A DNA stretch of 64,000 nucleotides, taken from assembly GCF_900197855.1 (NCBI RefSeq), contig NZ_FZMQ01000005.1:274175-338174 (forward strand), given 5' to 3'. The stretch comes from Helicobacter cynogastricus. Lineage in GTDB: Bacteria; Campylobacterota; Campylobacteria; Campylobacterales; Helicobacteraceae. The notes beneath the pieces are model-generated. The model did not search any database. It was not told the DNA's origin and saw only the letters and a program-made list of their open reading frames with translations. Below are positions 46,778-56,147 of the stretch, piece after piece (the first letter of the stretch is position 1; every line of letters begins with the position of its first letter). A program made the translations under genes and the position numbers.

Positions 46778-48990
46778 ACACGCTAGCTAGCCAATTAGAT
46801 TTAGAACGCTTTTTAGAGCGTTTTGCAAGCTTTTTAGCCCGCCCTAAAGAAGCCACAACTCTAAGTCTGCGCCCTAGCACTTGGGAACATCTACAAGAAT
46901 TTGAAAACCTAGAGTTTAACCCCCCTAGCACGCTTATCTGCCTAAAAGAAGCCCTGAAAGCCTTGAAAAAAGGCGGGGTGTGGCGTTTGGAGATTTTATT
47001 AGAATTTGTCAAAATCACGCGCTATTTTGCCTACCTAAAGGCGCGCACACACCCCAAAGATCACCCCCATTTATGCGCCTATTTGGCCAATATCCACTTT
47101 CCTGCACCTCTCTTAGAGCTAGAAACACATATGCAAGATAGCCCCGCTCTCAAAGAGGGCTTTTACCCGGAATTAGACGCGTTATCAGAGAGTTTAGCGC
47201 GTTTGCAAGCCCAACAAAAACAAGTATTTCAGCAAATTTTAGGACGATCAAGTCTGCAAACCTACTTAGCCGATCGCCAAGTGCATTTTGTGCAGGGAGT
47301 CGAAACTTTGCTTTTAAAACCGGGTTTTTCTGCGGTGCTTAAGGGCGCGGTGGTGGCGCGCTCGCATAGCGGGCAATTTTACATAGAACCCCTAGAGGTG
47401 AAAAATTTGGCGCGTAAAATCCAAGAGACGCGCAATAAGATAGAAGAGAGTGTGATGCTCATCTGCACGCAATGGAGTGAAACCCTGCGCCCTCATTTTC
47501 TATTTTTGCGTTTTATCAACCATGAATTTGACTATTTGGATCACTTGCAAGCGCGCGTAAATTTTGCCAAAAGCGCAAATCTAAGCTTTATCAAGCCCAA
47601 CACACGGGGGTATTTTGTGCTCAAAGATTTTGAACATCCCAATCTCAACAACCCTAAACCCCTTAGCTTAGATTTTAACCAATCCCTGCTCTTGGTAACC
47701 GGGGTGAACACGGGGGGTAAGACGATGCTTTTAAAATCTGTGCTCTCGTGCGCGTGGCTGGCCAAACACTTTTTGCCTTTTAAAATCAACGCGCACCATT
47801 CCCAAATTCCCCATATAGAACATATTCAAGCCATCATCAACGACCCGCAAAATAGCCAAAATGACATTTCTACCTTTGCTGGGCGCATGCTCGATTTTAG
47901 CCACGCGCTTAACACCCTTCAACTCTTGCTAGGCGTGGATGAGATCGAACTGGGCACGGACGCCTCTGAGGCGAGCTGTTTGTATAAGGTCTTGCTAGAG
48001 GAGTTGCTAGAGAAGGGAGCTAAAATTGTGGTAACCACACACCACAAACATTTAGCTTTGCTCCTAGCCAAAAACCCCGCCGTGCAACTGCTTGCAGCCA
48101 ATTACGATCTACAAGCCCAAATGCCCACCTACACTTTTACCCCCGGACTCATTGGCAAGAGTTATGCCTTTGAGAGTGCCCTGCGTTATGGCGTGCCTTT
48201 AGACTTAATCGATCAGGCACGCGCCCTTTATGGCGCAGAACAGAGCCAGCTTAACGCCTTGATCGAGCGCACCAGCGCGCTAGAGCAGGAGCTTATCCAA
48301 GAGCGCGCCCAATTAAAACACACCCAACAAACCCAAGAGTGCACATACCAAGAAAAGCTAACCAAGCTAGAACAAGCCCACAGGGCTAGAGAAGCAACAC
48401 AAAGGAGCTTAGAGCAGAGCTATACACAGGCCTTAAGGCAACTCCAAGAGGCCTTAAAAGAATTTGAGCGCACCCATAATAAAAGCCACGCCCACCAGCA
48501 AATCCAAGCCATCCAAGAGAATTTAAAACGGCCTGCCAAACCTACCCCACAGAAACAAAATTTTCAGGTGGGGGATTTTGTGGGCTATGGCAAATTAAAC
48601 GGGGAGATTATCGCGCGCAGTGGCGGGCTTTACAATATAGCCTTAGAAAATGGAGTAAAGATTAAGGTTAGACCTGAAAAATTGATCTTAAAACCTAAGC
48701 CCTCCGCCCCCAAAGCGCAGGTGCGCCTCCAGCACAAACCTCAAGCAAGAGGGCAAATGCGCCTAGATGTACATGGACTAGATGTGCAAGAAGCTCTAGA
48801 GCAAGCCCAAGACTTCTTAGCCAACGCGCTTCTAGCGGGCTTTGAAGAGGTGTTGATTGTGCATGGCAAGGGCAAGGGGATTTTACGCCAAGCTCTCAAA
48901 GAGTGGCTTAAAAACCACCCTAAGGTGATTTCTTTTGAGGACGCGCCCTACAATCTAGGTGGCTCTGGGGCACAGATGGTAAAATTATAG
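46756..48990 (+). CDS. mutS2: MutS2 endonuclease/ATPase
   Basis: MutS2 in H. pylori suppresses homologous recombination, and in other bacteria also rescues stalled ribosomes. Walker A is LLVTGVNTGGKTMLLKSVL, Walker B is the GVDEIELGTDASEASCLY region, and the MutS C-loop reads TTHHKHLALLLAK. A coiled coil spans about 510-600. The Smr nuclease domain is at the C-terminus (LDVHGLDVQEALEQAQDF, HGKGKGILRQALKEWL). 744 residues. No ATG: TTG 46756, or TTG 46774 overlapping the upstream stop, must start it. Confidence 0.93.
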   Translation: MSEKDPLNTLASQLDLERFLERFASFLARPKEATTLSLRPSTWEHLQEFENLEFNPPSTLICLKEALKALKKGGVWRLEILLEFVKITRYFAYLKARTHPKDHPHLCAYLANIHFPAPLLELETHMQDSPALKEGFYPELDALSESLARLQAQQKQVFQQILGRSSLQTYLADRQVHFVQGVETLLLKPGFSAVLKGAVVARSHSGQFYIEPLEVKNLARKIQETRNKIEESVMLICTQWSETLRPHFLFLRFINHEFDYLDHLQARVNFAKSANLSFIKPNTRGYFVLKDFEHPNLNNPKPLSLDFNQSLLLVTGVNTGGKTMLLKSVLSCAWLAKHFLPFKINAHHSQIPHIEHIQAIINDPQNSQNDISTFAGRMLDFSHALNTLQLLLGVDEIELGTDASEASCLYKVLLEELLEKGAKIVVTTHHKHLALLLAKNPAVQLLAANYDLQAQMPTYTFTPGLIGKSYAFESALRYGVPLDLIDQARALYGAEQSQLNALIERTSALEQELIQERAQLKHTQQTQECTYQEKLTKLEQAHRAREATQRSLEQSYTQALRQLQEALKEFERTHNKSHAHQQIQAIQENLKRPAKPTPQKQNFQVGDFVGYGKLNGEIIARSGGLYNIALENGVKIKVRPEKLILKPKPSAPKAQVRLQHKPQARGQMRLDVHGLDVQEALEQAQDFLANALLAGFEEVLIVHGKGKGILRQALKEWLKNHPKVISFEDAPYNLGGSGAQMVKL

Positions 48991-49880
48991 CTACCATGTG
49001 TTGTTAAGGCTTGTTGTATAAGTGCCCTTCGCAATAAATTCGTTTTCTATGGGTATCAAATTGCAAACTCAATAAATCCTTACTCGCCATATAGTCTTTG
49101 GTATGAATCCCTGTTAGAGGTAAGAGCACATGGATGAGATCATCGCTCATGAAGGGTTTATGCACGGCTTGGGCGATTAATTTAACTTTCTCAGGGTGCT
49201 TCTGCTTGAATAAGTCCGTAACATAGATCACAAAGGGAATCTCTACGCCATAAGTAGAACAACGATGCCCATAGCCATTATTAGTTTCAAACACATCTTG
49301 GGCGTGATCGGAAAAATAAAGAATTAAGGCATCCTTATCTTTGAAAAACTTAAAAAACTCTTCTAGAATGTGATCGGTATAATATAAAGAATTGACATAA
49401 TCAGCGACAACTTGCTTGTCTCGATCGTTTTGAATATGGAGGCTTTGATAGCGAATCTGTCCAGGGGTGAATTTAGCAAAACTTTTAGGGAAGCGCCCCT
49501 TATAGTCTGGATGGTTTCCAAACAAATGGATTAAAATCAGATTTTTAGCTCCTATTTTAGGTTGGACCTGTTGTTCAAAAAGGGGAATGAGCCATTGGTC
49601 GTAATGGGCTAGACCGCTATTCCAAGTTTCGTGTGTAGAAAATTTGTAGGTAAAGCCGTAGGCGAAGGCACTATAATAGTTGTTTGTTGAAAGAACTTCT
49701 TGGTTATCTGGCCAAAAAGTTTTATAGCCCGCTAGCTTGAAAATAGCTCCTAAGGTTTTTTGTTGATACCAGGGGATAGCTTTGTTTTCCACATCGCCGT
49801 AGTTAAGCAGGGTTTTAAACACCTCAAGCGTATTAGCAAAGACGGCGATCACATCATCAAAAATGAATAAATTTTGCGAT

Positions 49881-49900
49881 CTCTCTCTCTCTCTCTCTCT
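49881..49900. repeat. (CT)10 / (AG)10 dinucleotide tract in the phosphoethanolamine transferase gene
   Basis: Ten perfect CT units on the plus strand, read as AG in the gene. In the present state the frame runs KERERERDRK and ends at a TGA about 30 bases later. Confidence 0.97.
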
Positions 49901-50546
49901 TTAAGCACACTTAAAAAAGGTGTGTTGGGCACATCATAACCATAAAGTCCCATGAAATTTTTGGATGCGCTCTCTCCTACGATCAACACCACATTATCTA
50001 CACTGTTTTTCTCTACACTTAAATAATCTTTAGGATAGAGTTGTTTTAATCCTTGATACATAGCTTGAATTTGACCAAATTCTTTCAAGGAAACACACAC
50101 CGCATATATCTCTTTTACCACAGGTATAACGCGTTTGACGATGTTGAGATTAATTAGCCTACCATGCCCTCCCCCTCCCTGCATAAAAAACACCCACAAA
50201 GTGTGCGCCCAAAAAATCGCCACAAGTCCAGTGAGTGTTTTAAGTTGCCGTGGCATATTGAGGTGTAGCTTAAAACGCACCAAATTTAGGAAGCCAACAC
50301 AGATCGCGAGATAACCTAGAATAATCCCAATGCGAGGCAAAACCATGCCCTTTAAAAATTCTTGACTTTCTTGCACATTGGTTGCTAAAAGTGTACCTAT
50401 AAGAGAGGGTGTAAAGTCCATGTGAAAATAATGGGCTAGAAATAAGCTTACGAAGTTAAAACCCAAGCTCAAAACTAGCATGGTATTTTTTAAAAACTCT
50501 GCCCAAAACTTAGATTTTATAAAACTCAAGAGAAAATAATAAAGAT

Positions 50547-50554
50547 AAAAAAAA
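50547..50554. repeat. A8 tract (T8 in the gene) at the first frameshift
   Basis: A8 followed by C and A6 on the plus strand. The N-terminal frame and the main frame differ by one base across this stretch. Confidence 0.7.
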
Positions 50555-50820
50555 CAAAAAACCATAAAAAGCCACCTTGAGTGCATGCCAAAAAACTCCA
50601 TCCCACACCTCCACAGCAAAAAAGCCTACTACAACAGGGGCTAGCCACATCAGCCAAAAGCGATTATCCAAGATCATGTAAAAACCTTAATTTTAGTAAT
50701 GTGTAAAAACAGTCTCTCTTTCGCACGAAAGTAAAGACCTGATGGGGCAAATCAGAGCGGCGAGCATCAAAGTTGCAGAGGGCATGCAGATGTAACTATG
50801 TATCATGCATAGAAAACCGA

Positions 50821-50838
50821 CTCTACCAAGGGGTAGAG
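50821..50838 (-). terminator. Probable terminator of pta-ackA
   Basis: On the minus strand a seven-base stem (CTCTACC with GGTAGAG) around CCTT, 17 bases after the ackA stop, followed by TCGGTTTTCT. Confidence 0.55.
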
Positions 50839-50854
50839 CTAACACATCGTTTTT

Positions 50855-52054
50855 TTAGAGTGCTTGGATAATTTTTGCGCTTTCTGTAGCAATAGCCCAC
50901 TCTTCATTGGTGGGTACACGCAAAATCTGTATTGCCGTTTGAGGTTGACTTAAATTGATAACGCCCCTAGGAGGCTTAACATTAGCCTCTTGGTTAAGAG
51001 AGATGCCAAAATTTTCTAAATTAGTGCATACGGCCTTGCGTAGCCGTGCGCAGTTTTCCCCCACACCACCAGTAAAAATTAAGGCATCGATGTGTCCTAG
51101 TGTGATCAGATAAGAACCGATATACTTTTTAATGCGATAAGCATACATATCAAACGCCAGTATAGCTTTTTCATCTCCCTCTTCGATCAGACTTTCCACA
51201 CTGCGCATGTCATTTTTGCTACAAAGCCCCTTAAGTCCACTATCCTTATTAAGAATGTCATTAACCTCCTCAAGACTTTTGTGGTGGATTTGCATGATAT
51301 AACCCAAGAGGGCGGGGTCAAGATCGCCTGAGCGTGTACCCATAATTAAACCCTCTAGGGGAGTTAGCCCCATAGAAGTATCCATGCTTTGACCATTTTT
51401 GATCGCACACACACTAGCCCCATTGCCCAAATGTAAAGAAATCGCACTAAATTTCTCATAGGGGATATTTAAAAATTTAGCGGCCTCTTGAGCCACGAAG
51501 TGGTGTGAAGTGCCATGAAAACCATAACGGCGTAGTTTGTAGGTCTCATAAAGATGGTAGGGGAGAGCGTACATAAAAGCGTGAGGAGGGATGCTTTGGT
51601 GAAAAGCGGTGTCAAAAACAGCGACTTGAGGAAGCTGGGGAGCTTGTTTTCTGATTGTTTTAATGCCCATTAAATTAGCTGGATTATGCAAAGGGGCTAG
51701 AAAAGCAAGCTTTTCTATATGCTCGATGACATGATTGTCAATGAGAGTAGGCTGAATAAAAAGATCGCCTCCGTGCACTACACGATGTCCCACGCCATCC
51801 ACATGCCCAAAACTTTGCAAAACACCCAAGTTACGCAAGCTATTTTCCACATGTATAAGCCCCTCTTCATAGGTACTAATGTGCAAACACTCCTTGCTCA
51901 TCTCCACGCGCCCATCTTGGGTATAAATCTGCACTTGAGCACACTCTCCACCAATTTGTTCTACAAGCCCACGGGCTAAAACCTCTTGTTTGGCAATGTT
52001 GAAAAGTTGGAACTTGATAGAAGAGCTACCCAAATTTAAAACAAGAATACGCAT
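50855..52054 (-). CDS. ackA: Acetate kinase
   Basis: Converts acetyl phosphate and ADP to acetate and ATP. RILVLNLGSSSIKFQLFN at the N-terminus, GHRVVHGGDLF, DTAFHQSIPPHAFMYALP, RRYGFHGTSHHFVAQEA, DTSMGLTPLEGLIMGTRSGDLDP, and FTGGVGENCARLRK. 399 residues, complete. It starts three bases after the pta stop, the usual pta-ackA operon. The pair is frequently disrupted in H. pylori strains but looks whole here. Confidence 0.97.
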   Translation of the reverse strand: MRILVLNLGSSSIKFQLFNIAKQEVLARGLVEQIGGECAQVQIYTQDGRVEMSKECLHISTYEEGLIHVENSLRNLGVLQSFGHVDGVGHRVVHGGDLFIQPTLIDNHVIEHIEKLAFLAPLHNPANLMGIKTIRKQAPQLPQVAVFDTAFHQSIPPHAFMYALPYHLYETYKLRRYGFHGTSHHFVAQEAAKFLNIPYEKFSAISLHLGNGASVCAIKNGQSMDTSMGLTPLEGLIMGTRSGDLDPALLGYIMQIHHKSLEEVNDILNKDSGLKGLCSKNDMRSVESLIEEGDEKAILAFDMYAYRIKKYIGSYLITLGHIDALIFTGGVGENCARLRKAVCTNLENFGISLNQEANVKPPRGVINLSQPQTAIQILRVPTNEEWAIATESAKIIQAL

Positions 52055-52057
52055 GGC

Positions 52058-53545
52058 TTATCCTTGTGCCTGAATGGCGGTAATGATGATGGTGTTGATC
52101 ACATCCTCAACCAAACAACCCCGACTCAAATCATTGACAGGTTTTTTAAGACCTTGCAGTACAGGACCAATGGCTAAAGTTTTAGCGGTCCGCTGTACTG
52201 CCTTGTAGGCGATGTTGCCCGCATCTAAATCTGGGAAAATAAACACATTAGCATGCCCGGCAACAACGCTTCCGGGCATCTTTTTAGCTCCTGTAGCCGG
52301 ATCGATGGCCGCATCAAATTGCAAAGGACCATCAACGATCAAAGTTTCATCTAAATTACGCGCAATCTCTACAGCTTGGGCGACTTTGTCCACATCTGCG
52401 CCCTTGCCAGATGTCCCGGTAGAATAGGACAACATGGCAATGCGTGGCTCAATGCCAAAACTCTTGGCCGTACGCGCAGAGCTTAGGGCAATGTGGGCAA
52501 GTTCCTCGCTAGTAGGGTTAGGATTAATGGCACAATCGGCAAAAACTAAGACTTGGGTATCTAGGCACATGAAAAAAACACTAGAAACTAAACTCACCCC
52601 CGGATGGAGTTTGATAGTCTGCAAGGCGGGGCGCACGGTATCAGCAGTAGTATGTGTTGCCCCTGAAACCATGCCATCAGCATGCCCACTATAGACGAGC
52701 ATAGTCGCAAAATAAGTCGAACTTCGTACAAGTTTGTTGGCTTCTTCTAAGCTTAAACCCTTGCTTTGTCGCAGAGCATAAAGGGTATTGGCAAAAGCAT
52801 CAAGGTGTTCGGAGGTGCTAGGATCAATGATTTGGCATCCTTCTAAATTGAGTCCCAAACTTTGTGCATTTTCTAAGATTTGCTCTGCTTTGCCTAGTAA
52901 AATGAGTTTGGCCGCTTGGTTTTGCAAGATAATATGGGCAGCCTGCAAGATTCTAGGATCATGGCTTTCGGGTAAAACAATGGTTTTAAGCGCGTTTTTA
53001 GCTCGCTTTAACAAGCTTGCTTGAAACCTCAAAGGGCTTAAACACATGCTTTTTGTGTTGTGCAAAATCTGATAAATAGAACCGAGTTGGGGGGCTTTTA
53101 AATCATCTAGGGTTTGCAAGTCCAAAATCATATAGTTTAAATTGTTTTGACTTGCGTGCGCAAAGGTGATGGGATTAATCACTCCTGCATGCTCAAAGCT
53201 CGCATGGGCGCGCATACATGCTTTCACATCCCCATCAAGTGCGTTGATTACAGGCAGATTGAGATGTTGGGCGTATTTGTGCAAAAACAAGGGATCGAGA
53301 GCCTGCAGGGGGGCTAGCGCGCTCCCTTTGAGCAAGACAAATTCGCAATCCAAAGCCTGATAAGCATTCAAAAGGGTTAAAAATGTATTCTGTTCTGATT
53401 TGGCAATGAGGTCTTTAAGAGCAATCCCTAAGTTGGCATCTACAATTTTATAGCTTTGCTTTTGCGACTCCAAGACCATTTCAAGACATTTGATCGATTG
53501 TTCTTCGAGTTGAGCAGAGGCGATGAGTAAGATTCCCTGACCCAT
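52058..53545 (-). CDS. pta: Phosphate acetyltransferase
   Basis: Interconverts acetyl-CoA and acetyl phosphate. The C-terminal catalytic domain (from about residue 165) has KTIVLPESHDPRILQAA, SGHADGMVSGATHTTADTVRPALQ, and MLSYSTGTSGKGADVDKV. The N-terminal 160 residues are a shortened P-loop-like domain without the DRTGG regulatory domain of the long E. coli form. 495 residues. ATG 53545 is preceded by AAAGGAG. Confidence 0.95.
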   Translation of the reverse strand: MGQGILLIASAQLEEQSIKCLEMVLESQKQSYKIVDANLGIALKDLIAKSEQNTFLTLLNAYQALDCEFVLLKGSALAPLQALDPLFLHKYAQHLNLPVINALDGDVKACMRAHASFEHAGVINPITFAHASQNNLNYMILDLQTLDDLKAPQLGSIYQILHNTKSMCLSPLRFQASLLKRAKNALKTIVLPESHDPRILQAAHIILQNQAAKLILLGKAEQILENAQSLGLNLEGCQIIDPSTSEHLDAFANTLYALRQSKGLSLEEANKLVRSSTYFATMLVYSGHADGMVSGATHTTADTVRPALQTIKLHPGVSLVSSVFFMCLDTQVLVFADCAINPNPTSEELAHIALSSARTAKSFGIEPRIAMLSYSTGTSGKGADVDKVAQAVEIARNLDETLIVDGPLQFDAAIDPATGAKKMPGSVVAGHANVFIFPDLDAGNIAYKAVQRTAKTLAIGPVLQGLKKPVNDLSRGCLVEDVINTIIITAIQAQG

Positions 53546-53582
53546 AAATCTCCTTTTATTTTGGTGGAAATATTATAACAAA

Positions 53583-54074
53583 TTAGCCTAGCACTTCTAA
53601 AAGAGTTTGCAAAACTTGAGAGGGTTCTTTGTGAGCTCGGATAGTATGGTGTGCTATGCGCGCATAGAGTGGCGCGCGGTTTTTATAGAGGTCATAAAGG
53701 CTGGTGCGGTCTTGAAAGAGGGGTCTAGAATTAGAGTCGGCTTGAAGTCTAGCTACAATCACCTCAAAATCCAAGTATAGATAGATTACAATCCCCGTTT
53801 TTAGAGGCGTGTAAATGGGCAATCCCCCCCCCGTAGCAATGACAAGGGGGGTTTGCACTTGCTCAAGGGTGGCAACTAATTGCCTCTCAAGCTCCCTAAA
53901 ATGAGCTTCTGAGTGATCTTTAAAAATTTGGGCAATGCTTGTGCGCGTTTGGGCACTAATTTGTAAATCCGTGTCTAGGAAGCGATAGTTGAGAGCTTGG
54001 GCTAGCAGTGCGCCTAGAGTGCTTTTTCCACTACCCATAAAGCCAATGAGCCAAATCTTAGACAAATAGCCCAT
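53583..54074 (-). CDS. aroK: Shikimate kinase
   Basis: Phosphorylates shikimate. P-loop [19 protein letters not shown], shikimate-binding [25 protein letters not shown], and the LID region SRPLFQDR. 163 residues from ATG 54074, which lies 17 bases inside eno and matches the N-terminus of H. pylori AroK; a longer upstream frame only reads eno in another frame. The ATGGG motif is encoded over a G9 homopolymer. Confidence 0.94.
   Translation of the reverse strand: MGYLSKIWLIGFMGSGKSTLGALLAQALNYRFLDTDLQISAQTRTSIAQIFKDHSEAHFRELERQLVATLEQVQTPLVIATGGGLPIYTPLKTGIVIYLYLDFEVIVARLQADSNSRPLFQDRTSLYDLYKNRAPLYARIAHHTIRAHKEPSQVLQTLLEVLG
53824..53832. repeat. C9 / G9 homopolymer inside aroK
   Basis: Nine C on the plus strand, G9 in the aroK frame at the conserved GGG of the shikimate site. 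The frame is open at this length. Confidence 0.9.
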
Positions 54075-55326
54075 TCCCCGCATATGCGCCTTGAATAGAC
54101 TCTTCAATCTCCAAGAGGCGGTTATATTTAGCGGTGCGCTCGCCTCGTGTGGGCGCGCCGGTTTTAATTTGACCCGTGTTGAGCGCGACACTAAAATCGG
54201 CAATAAAACTATCCTCACTCTCCCCACTACGATGACTCATCACACAGGCATAGCCCGCCCTCTGTGCCAAGCGCATGGTTTGTAGGGTTTGTGAAATCGT
54301 GCCAATCTGATTGGGTTTTATGAGAATGGCGTTAGCAAGTTGTTGTTCAATGCCCTTTTTTAAGAGAGTTTCATTGGTTACAAATAAATCATCGCCTACA
54401 AGTTGGACTTTATGCCCTAGCTTGCTGGTGAGCTCCTGCCACCCGTGATAATCCTCCTCGCCTAGTGCGTCTTCAATGGAGACAATGGGGTATTTGTCTA
54501 CAAGCTGGGCGTAATATTCAATGAGCGCGCTAGCCTCTAGCTTTTTATTCTCACTAGAGAGCACATAGTGCCTGCTGGAGTCTAAAAGCTCACTACTGGC
54601 TACATCCAAAGCTAAGGCAATTTGCTCCCCGGGTTTATAGCCTGCTTTCTCAATGGCTTTTAAAATCCACTCCAAAGGCTGCGCATTGTTTTCAAAATTA
54701 GGAGCAAAGCCCCCTTCATCGCCCACGCTAGTAGGGTGTCCGGCTTGGGCTAACATGCCCTTTAGTGTGTGATAGACCTCTACACTAGCGCGCAAAGCCT
54801 GTTTAAAACTCTCAAAGTGCAAGGGTATGATCATATATTCTTGAAAATCCAAGCGGTTATTAGCATGCGCACCCCCATTAATGATATTTAACATAGGAGC
54901 GGGCAGAGTTGAACCATTAATCCCACCCAAATAGGCATAAAGAGGCAGATTTAAAGAGTGTGCACAGGCACGACTAAGTGCCATAGACACGCCCAGCACC
55001 CCATTAGCCCCCAAATGGGCGTAATTAGGCGTGCCATCCAAAGCCTGCAAGCAAGAGTCGATCTTAGCCTGTTGGTAGGGGTCTTGACCTAGAAGAGTTT
55101 CTTTGATCTGAGTTTGCACAAAGTTACAAGCCTTTAAAACACCTTTGCCTAAAAATCTCTGGGGGTCTTGATCGCGCAACTCTAAAGCCTCTCTCTTGCC
55201 CGTGCTCGCTCCACTAGGCACAATCGCTACGCCCAAACTTCCATCGCTTAAAATAACTTTAACTTTTAGGGTAGGGTTACCCCGGCTGTCTAAAACTTCG
55301 CTTGCTTGAATATCTTGAATTTGCAT
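54058..55326 (-). CDS. eno: Enolase
   Basis: Converts 2-phosphoglycerate to [97 protein letters not shown] and [10 protein letters not shown] are all present. 422 residues from ATG 55326 (AAAGGAG upstream); an earlier in-frame start adds 11 unlikely residues. Overlaps aroK. Confidence 0.98.
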   Translation of the reverse strand: MQIQDIQASEVLDSRGNPTLKVKVILSDGSLGVAIVPSGASTGKREALELRDQDPQRFLGKGVLKACNFVQTQIKETLLGQDPYQQAKIDSCLQALDGTPNYAHLGANGVLGVSMALSRACAHSLNLPLYAYLGGINGSTLPAPMLNIINGGAHANNRLDFQEYMIIPLHFESFKQALRASVEVYHTLKGMLAQAGHPTSVGDEGGFAPNFENNAQPLEWILKAIEKAGYKPGEQIALALDVASSELLDSSRHYVLSSENKKLEASALIEYYAQLVDKYPIVSIEDALGEEDYHGWQELTSKLGHKVQLVGDDLFVTNETLLKKGIEQQLANAILIKPNQIGTISQTLQTMRLAQRAGYACVMSHRSGESEDSFIADFSVALNTGQIKTGAPTRGERTAKYNRLLEIEESIQGAYAGNGLFV

Positions 55327-55401
55327 GCCTGCTCCTTTGCAAAAGGGGCATGTTAGCAAAAGATACTAAGAATTTGTCTGACACTGGGGGATTTATATGG
55401 C

Positions 55402-56067
55402 TTAAAATTTATACAAATACATACAACTGAGCATCAAAGAAGTTTGAAAACGATCAGAGGCTAGTAGAGTTTTATTGGTGGGCAAGAGTTTTAAGCCCAC
55501 TTCAATTCGGTGTTTATTATAGAGTGTGAGAGCTACCCCCGCTTGCGCGATCAGGCCAGCGGTATGGATGTCATTATGTTTTTTAAAACTAAAATCAGCA
55601 TCGTCTGTATAAAGTGCTACTCCAAACCCCACGCCCGCATAAACCCCAAGATAATGTTTATAAGAGTGCGTTAGAGGAAACTCTAGGGGAATCTCTAAGC
55701 CAACACTTGCCACGCCATAAAAAGAATTAGAGAGGTTGGGCTTGGATTGCCAATTCACTTTGGAAGTGGCTAAATCAAGGGCAATAAAGGCGCGGATACC
55801 AATATAATCCTTAAAAAAAGTCTGCATGCCTCCCTTAGCACTCAAAATAGCTGGAAAGCTCTTTAATTTGGTATTTTGATAATCTTTTTCGATCTCAACT
55901 GCACCAAAACCCATCCCAAAATACCCCCCATTCTTCAATCTGAGTTGCTTCCTTTGGTTGTATAGACGCGTATAGGTGTCTTGTTCCTTAATCCAAATCT
56001 TTTCTTGTGGTGCGCCTACGCCCACTCCAACAACTAGCAATAATATCCTAATACAGCGCAATCCCAC
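55402..56067 (-). CDS. Helicobacter-type outer-membrane beta-barrel protein
   Basis: 221 residues with a signal peptide (MGLRCIRILLLVVGVGVGAP). Alternating hydrophobic strands such as GGYFGMGFGAVEIEKDY, LGVYAGVGFGVALY and AGLIAQAGVALTLY, and the C-terminal aromatic LSCMYLYKF, match Helicobacter outer-membrane proteins (Hof/Hom-like). The start is GTG at 56067. The role is unknown. It diverges from the Mla-like operon. Confidence 0.75.
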   Translation of the reverse strand: MGLRCIRILLLVVGVGVGAPQEKIWIKEQDTYTRLYNQRKQLRLKNGGYFGMGFGAVEIEKDYQNTKLKSFPAILSAKGGMQTFFKDYIGIRAFIALDLATSKVNWQSKPNLSNSFYGVASVGLEIPLEFPLTHSYKHYLGVYAGVGFGVALYTDDADFSFKKHNDIHTAGLIAQAGVALTLYNKHRIEVGLKLLPTNKTLLASDRFQTSLMLSCMYLYKF

Positions 56068-56093
56068 GACTTATCTTGTTTCTTGTTTTGTTG

Positions 56094-56099
56094 TATAAT
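56094..56099 (+). promoter_or_regulatory. Extended -10 TATAAT of the Mla-like operon
   Basis: TTGTATAAT with extended TG-n; predicted start of transcription near 56106. This lies downstream of the first possible start codon (56076), which argues for the GTG at 56148. Confidence 0.7.
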
Positions 56100-56147
56100 A
56101 GCACAGCTTGCGTTTTGGCTTGGATTATTTTTGCGCTAAGGGATCTT

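Larger units (their letters stand above)
49004..50677 (-). pseudogene. Phosphoethanolamine transferase (EptA/CptA type) broken by two frameshifts at simple repeats
   Basis: Inner-membrane enzyme family that adds phosphoethanolamine to lipid A or LPS core. Three minus-strand frames join: 50677-50510 (start MILDNRFWLMWLAPVVV), about 50619-49849 (membrane segments, then NVVLIVGESASKNFMGLYGYD with the nucleophile Ser in GESAS), and about 49866-49004 (HLFGNHPDY, LYFSDHAQDVFETN, EIPFVIYV). The second shift is at (AG)10 (49881-49900); (AG)9 or (AG)12 would restore frame. The first is near T8 (50554-50547); one T fewer would join the frames. Joined length is about 555 residues, normal for the family. 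It may be a phase-OFF gene rather than a dead one. Which sugar is modified is unknown. Confidence 0.85.

Noticed and set aside
53583-54227. Longer aroK beginning at 54227
   Set aside because: The extra 51 residues are basic, unlike any shikimate kinase, and overlap eno; ATG 54074 matches the family start.
56076-56147. Extended N-terminus of the MlaE permease
   Set aside because: A perfect extended -10 lies inside it; GTG 56148 has a good ribosome site and begins the STAS-like domain.
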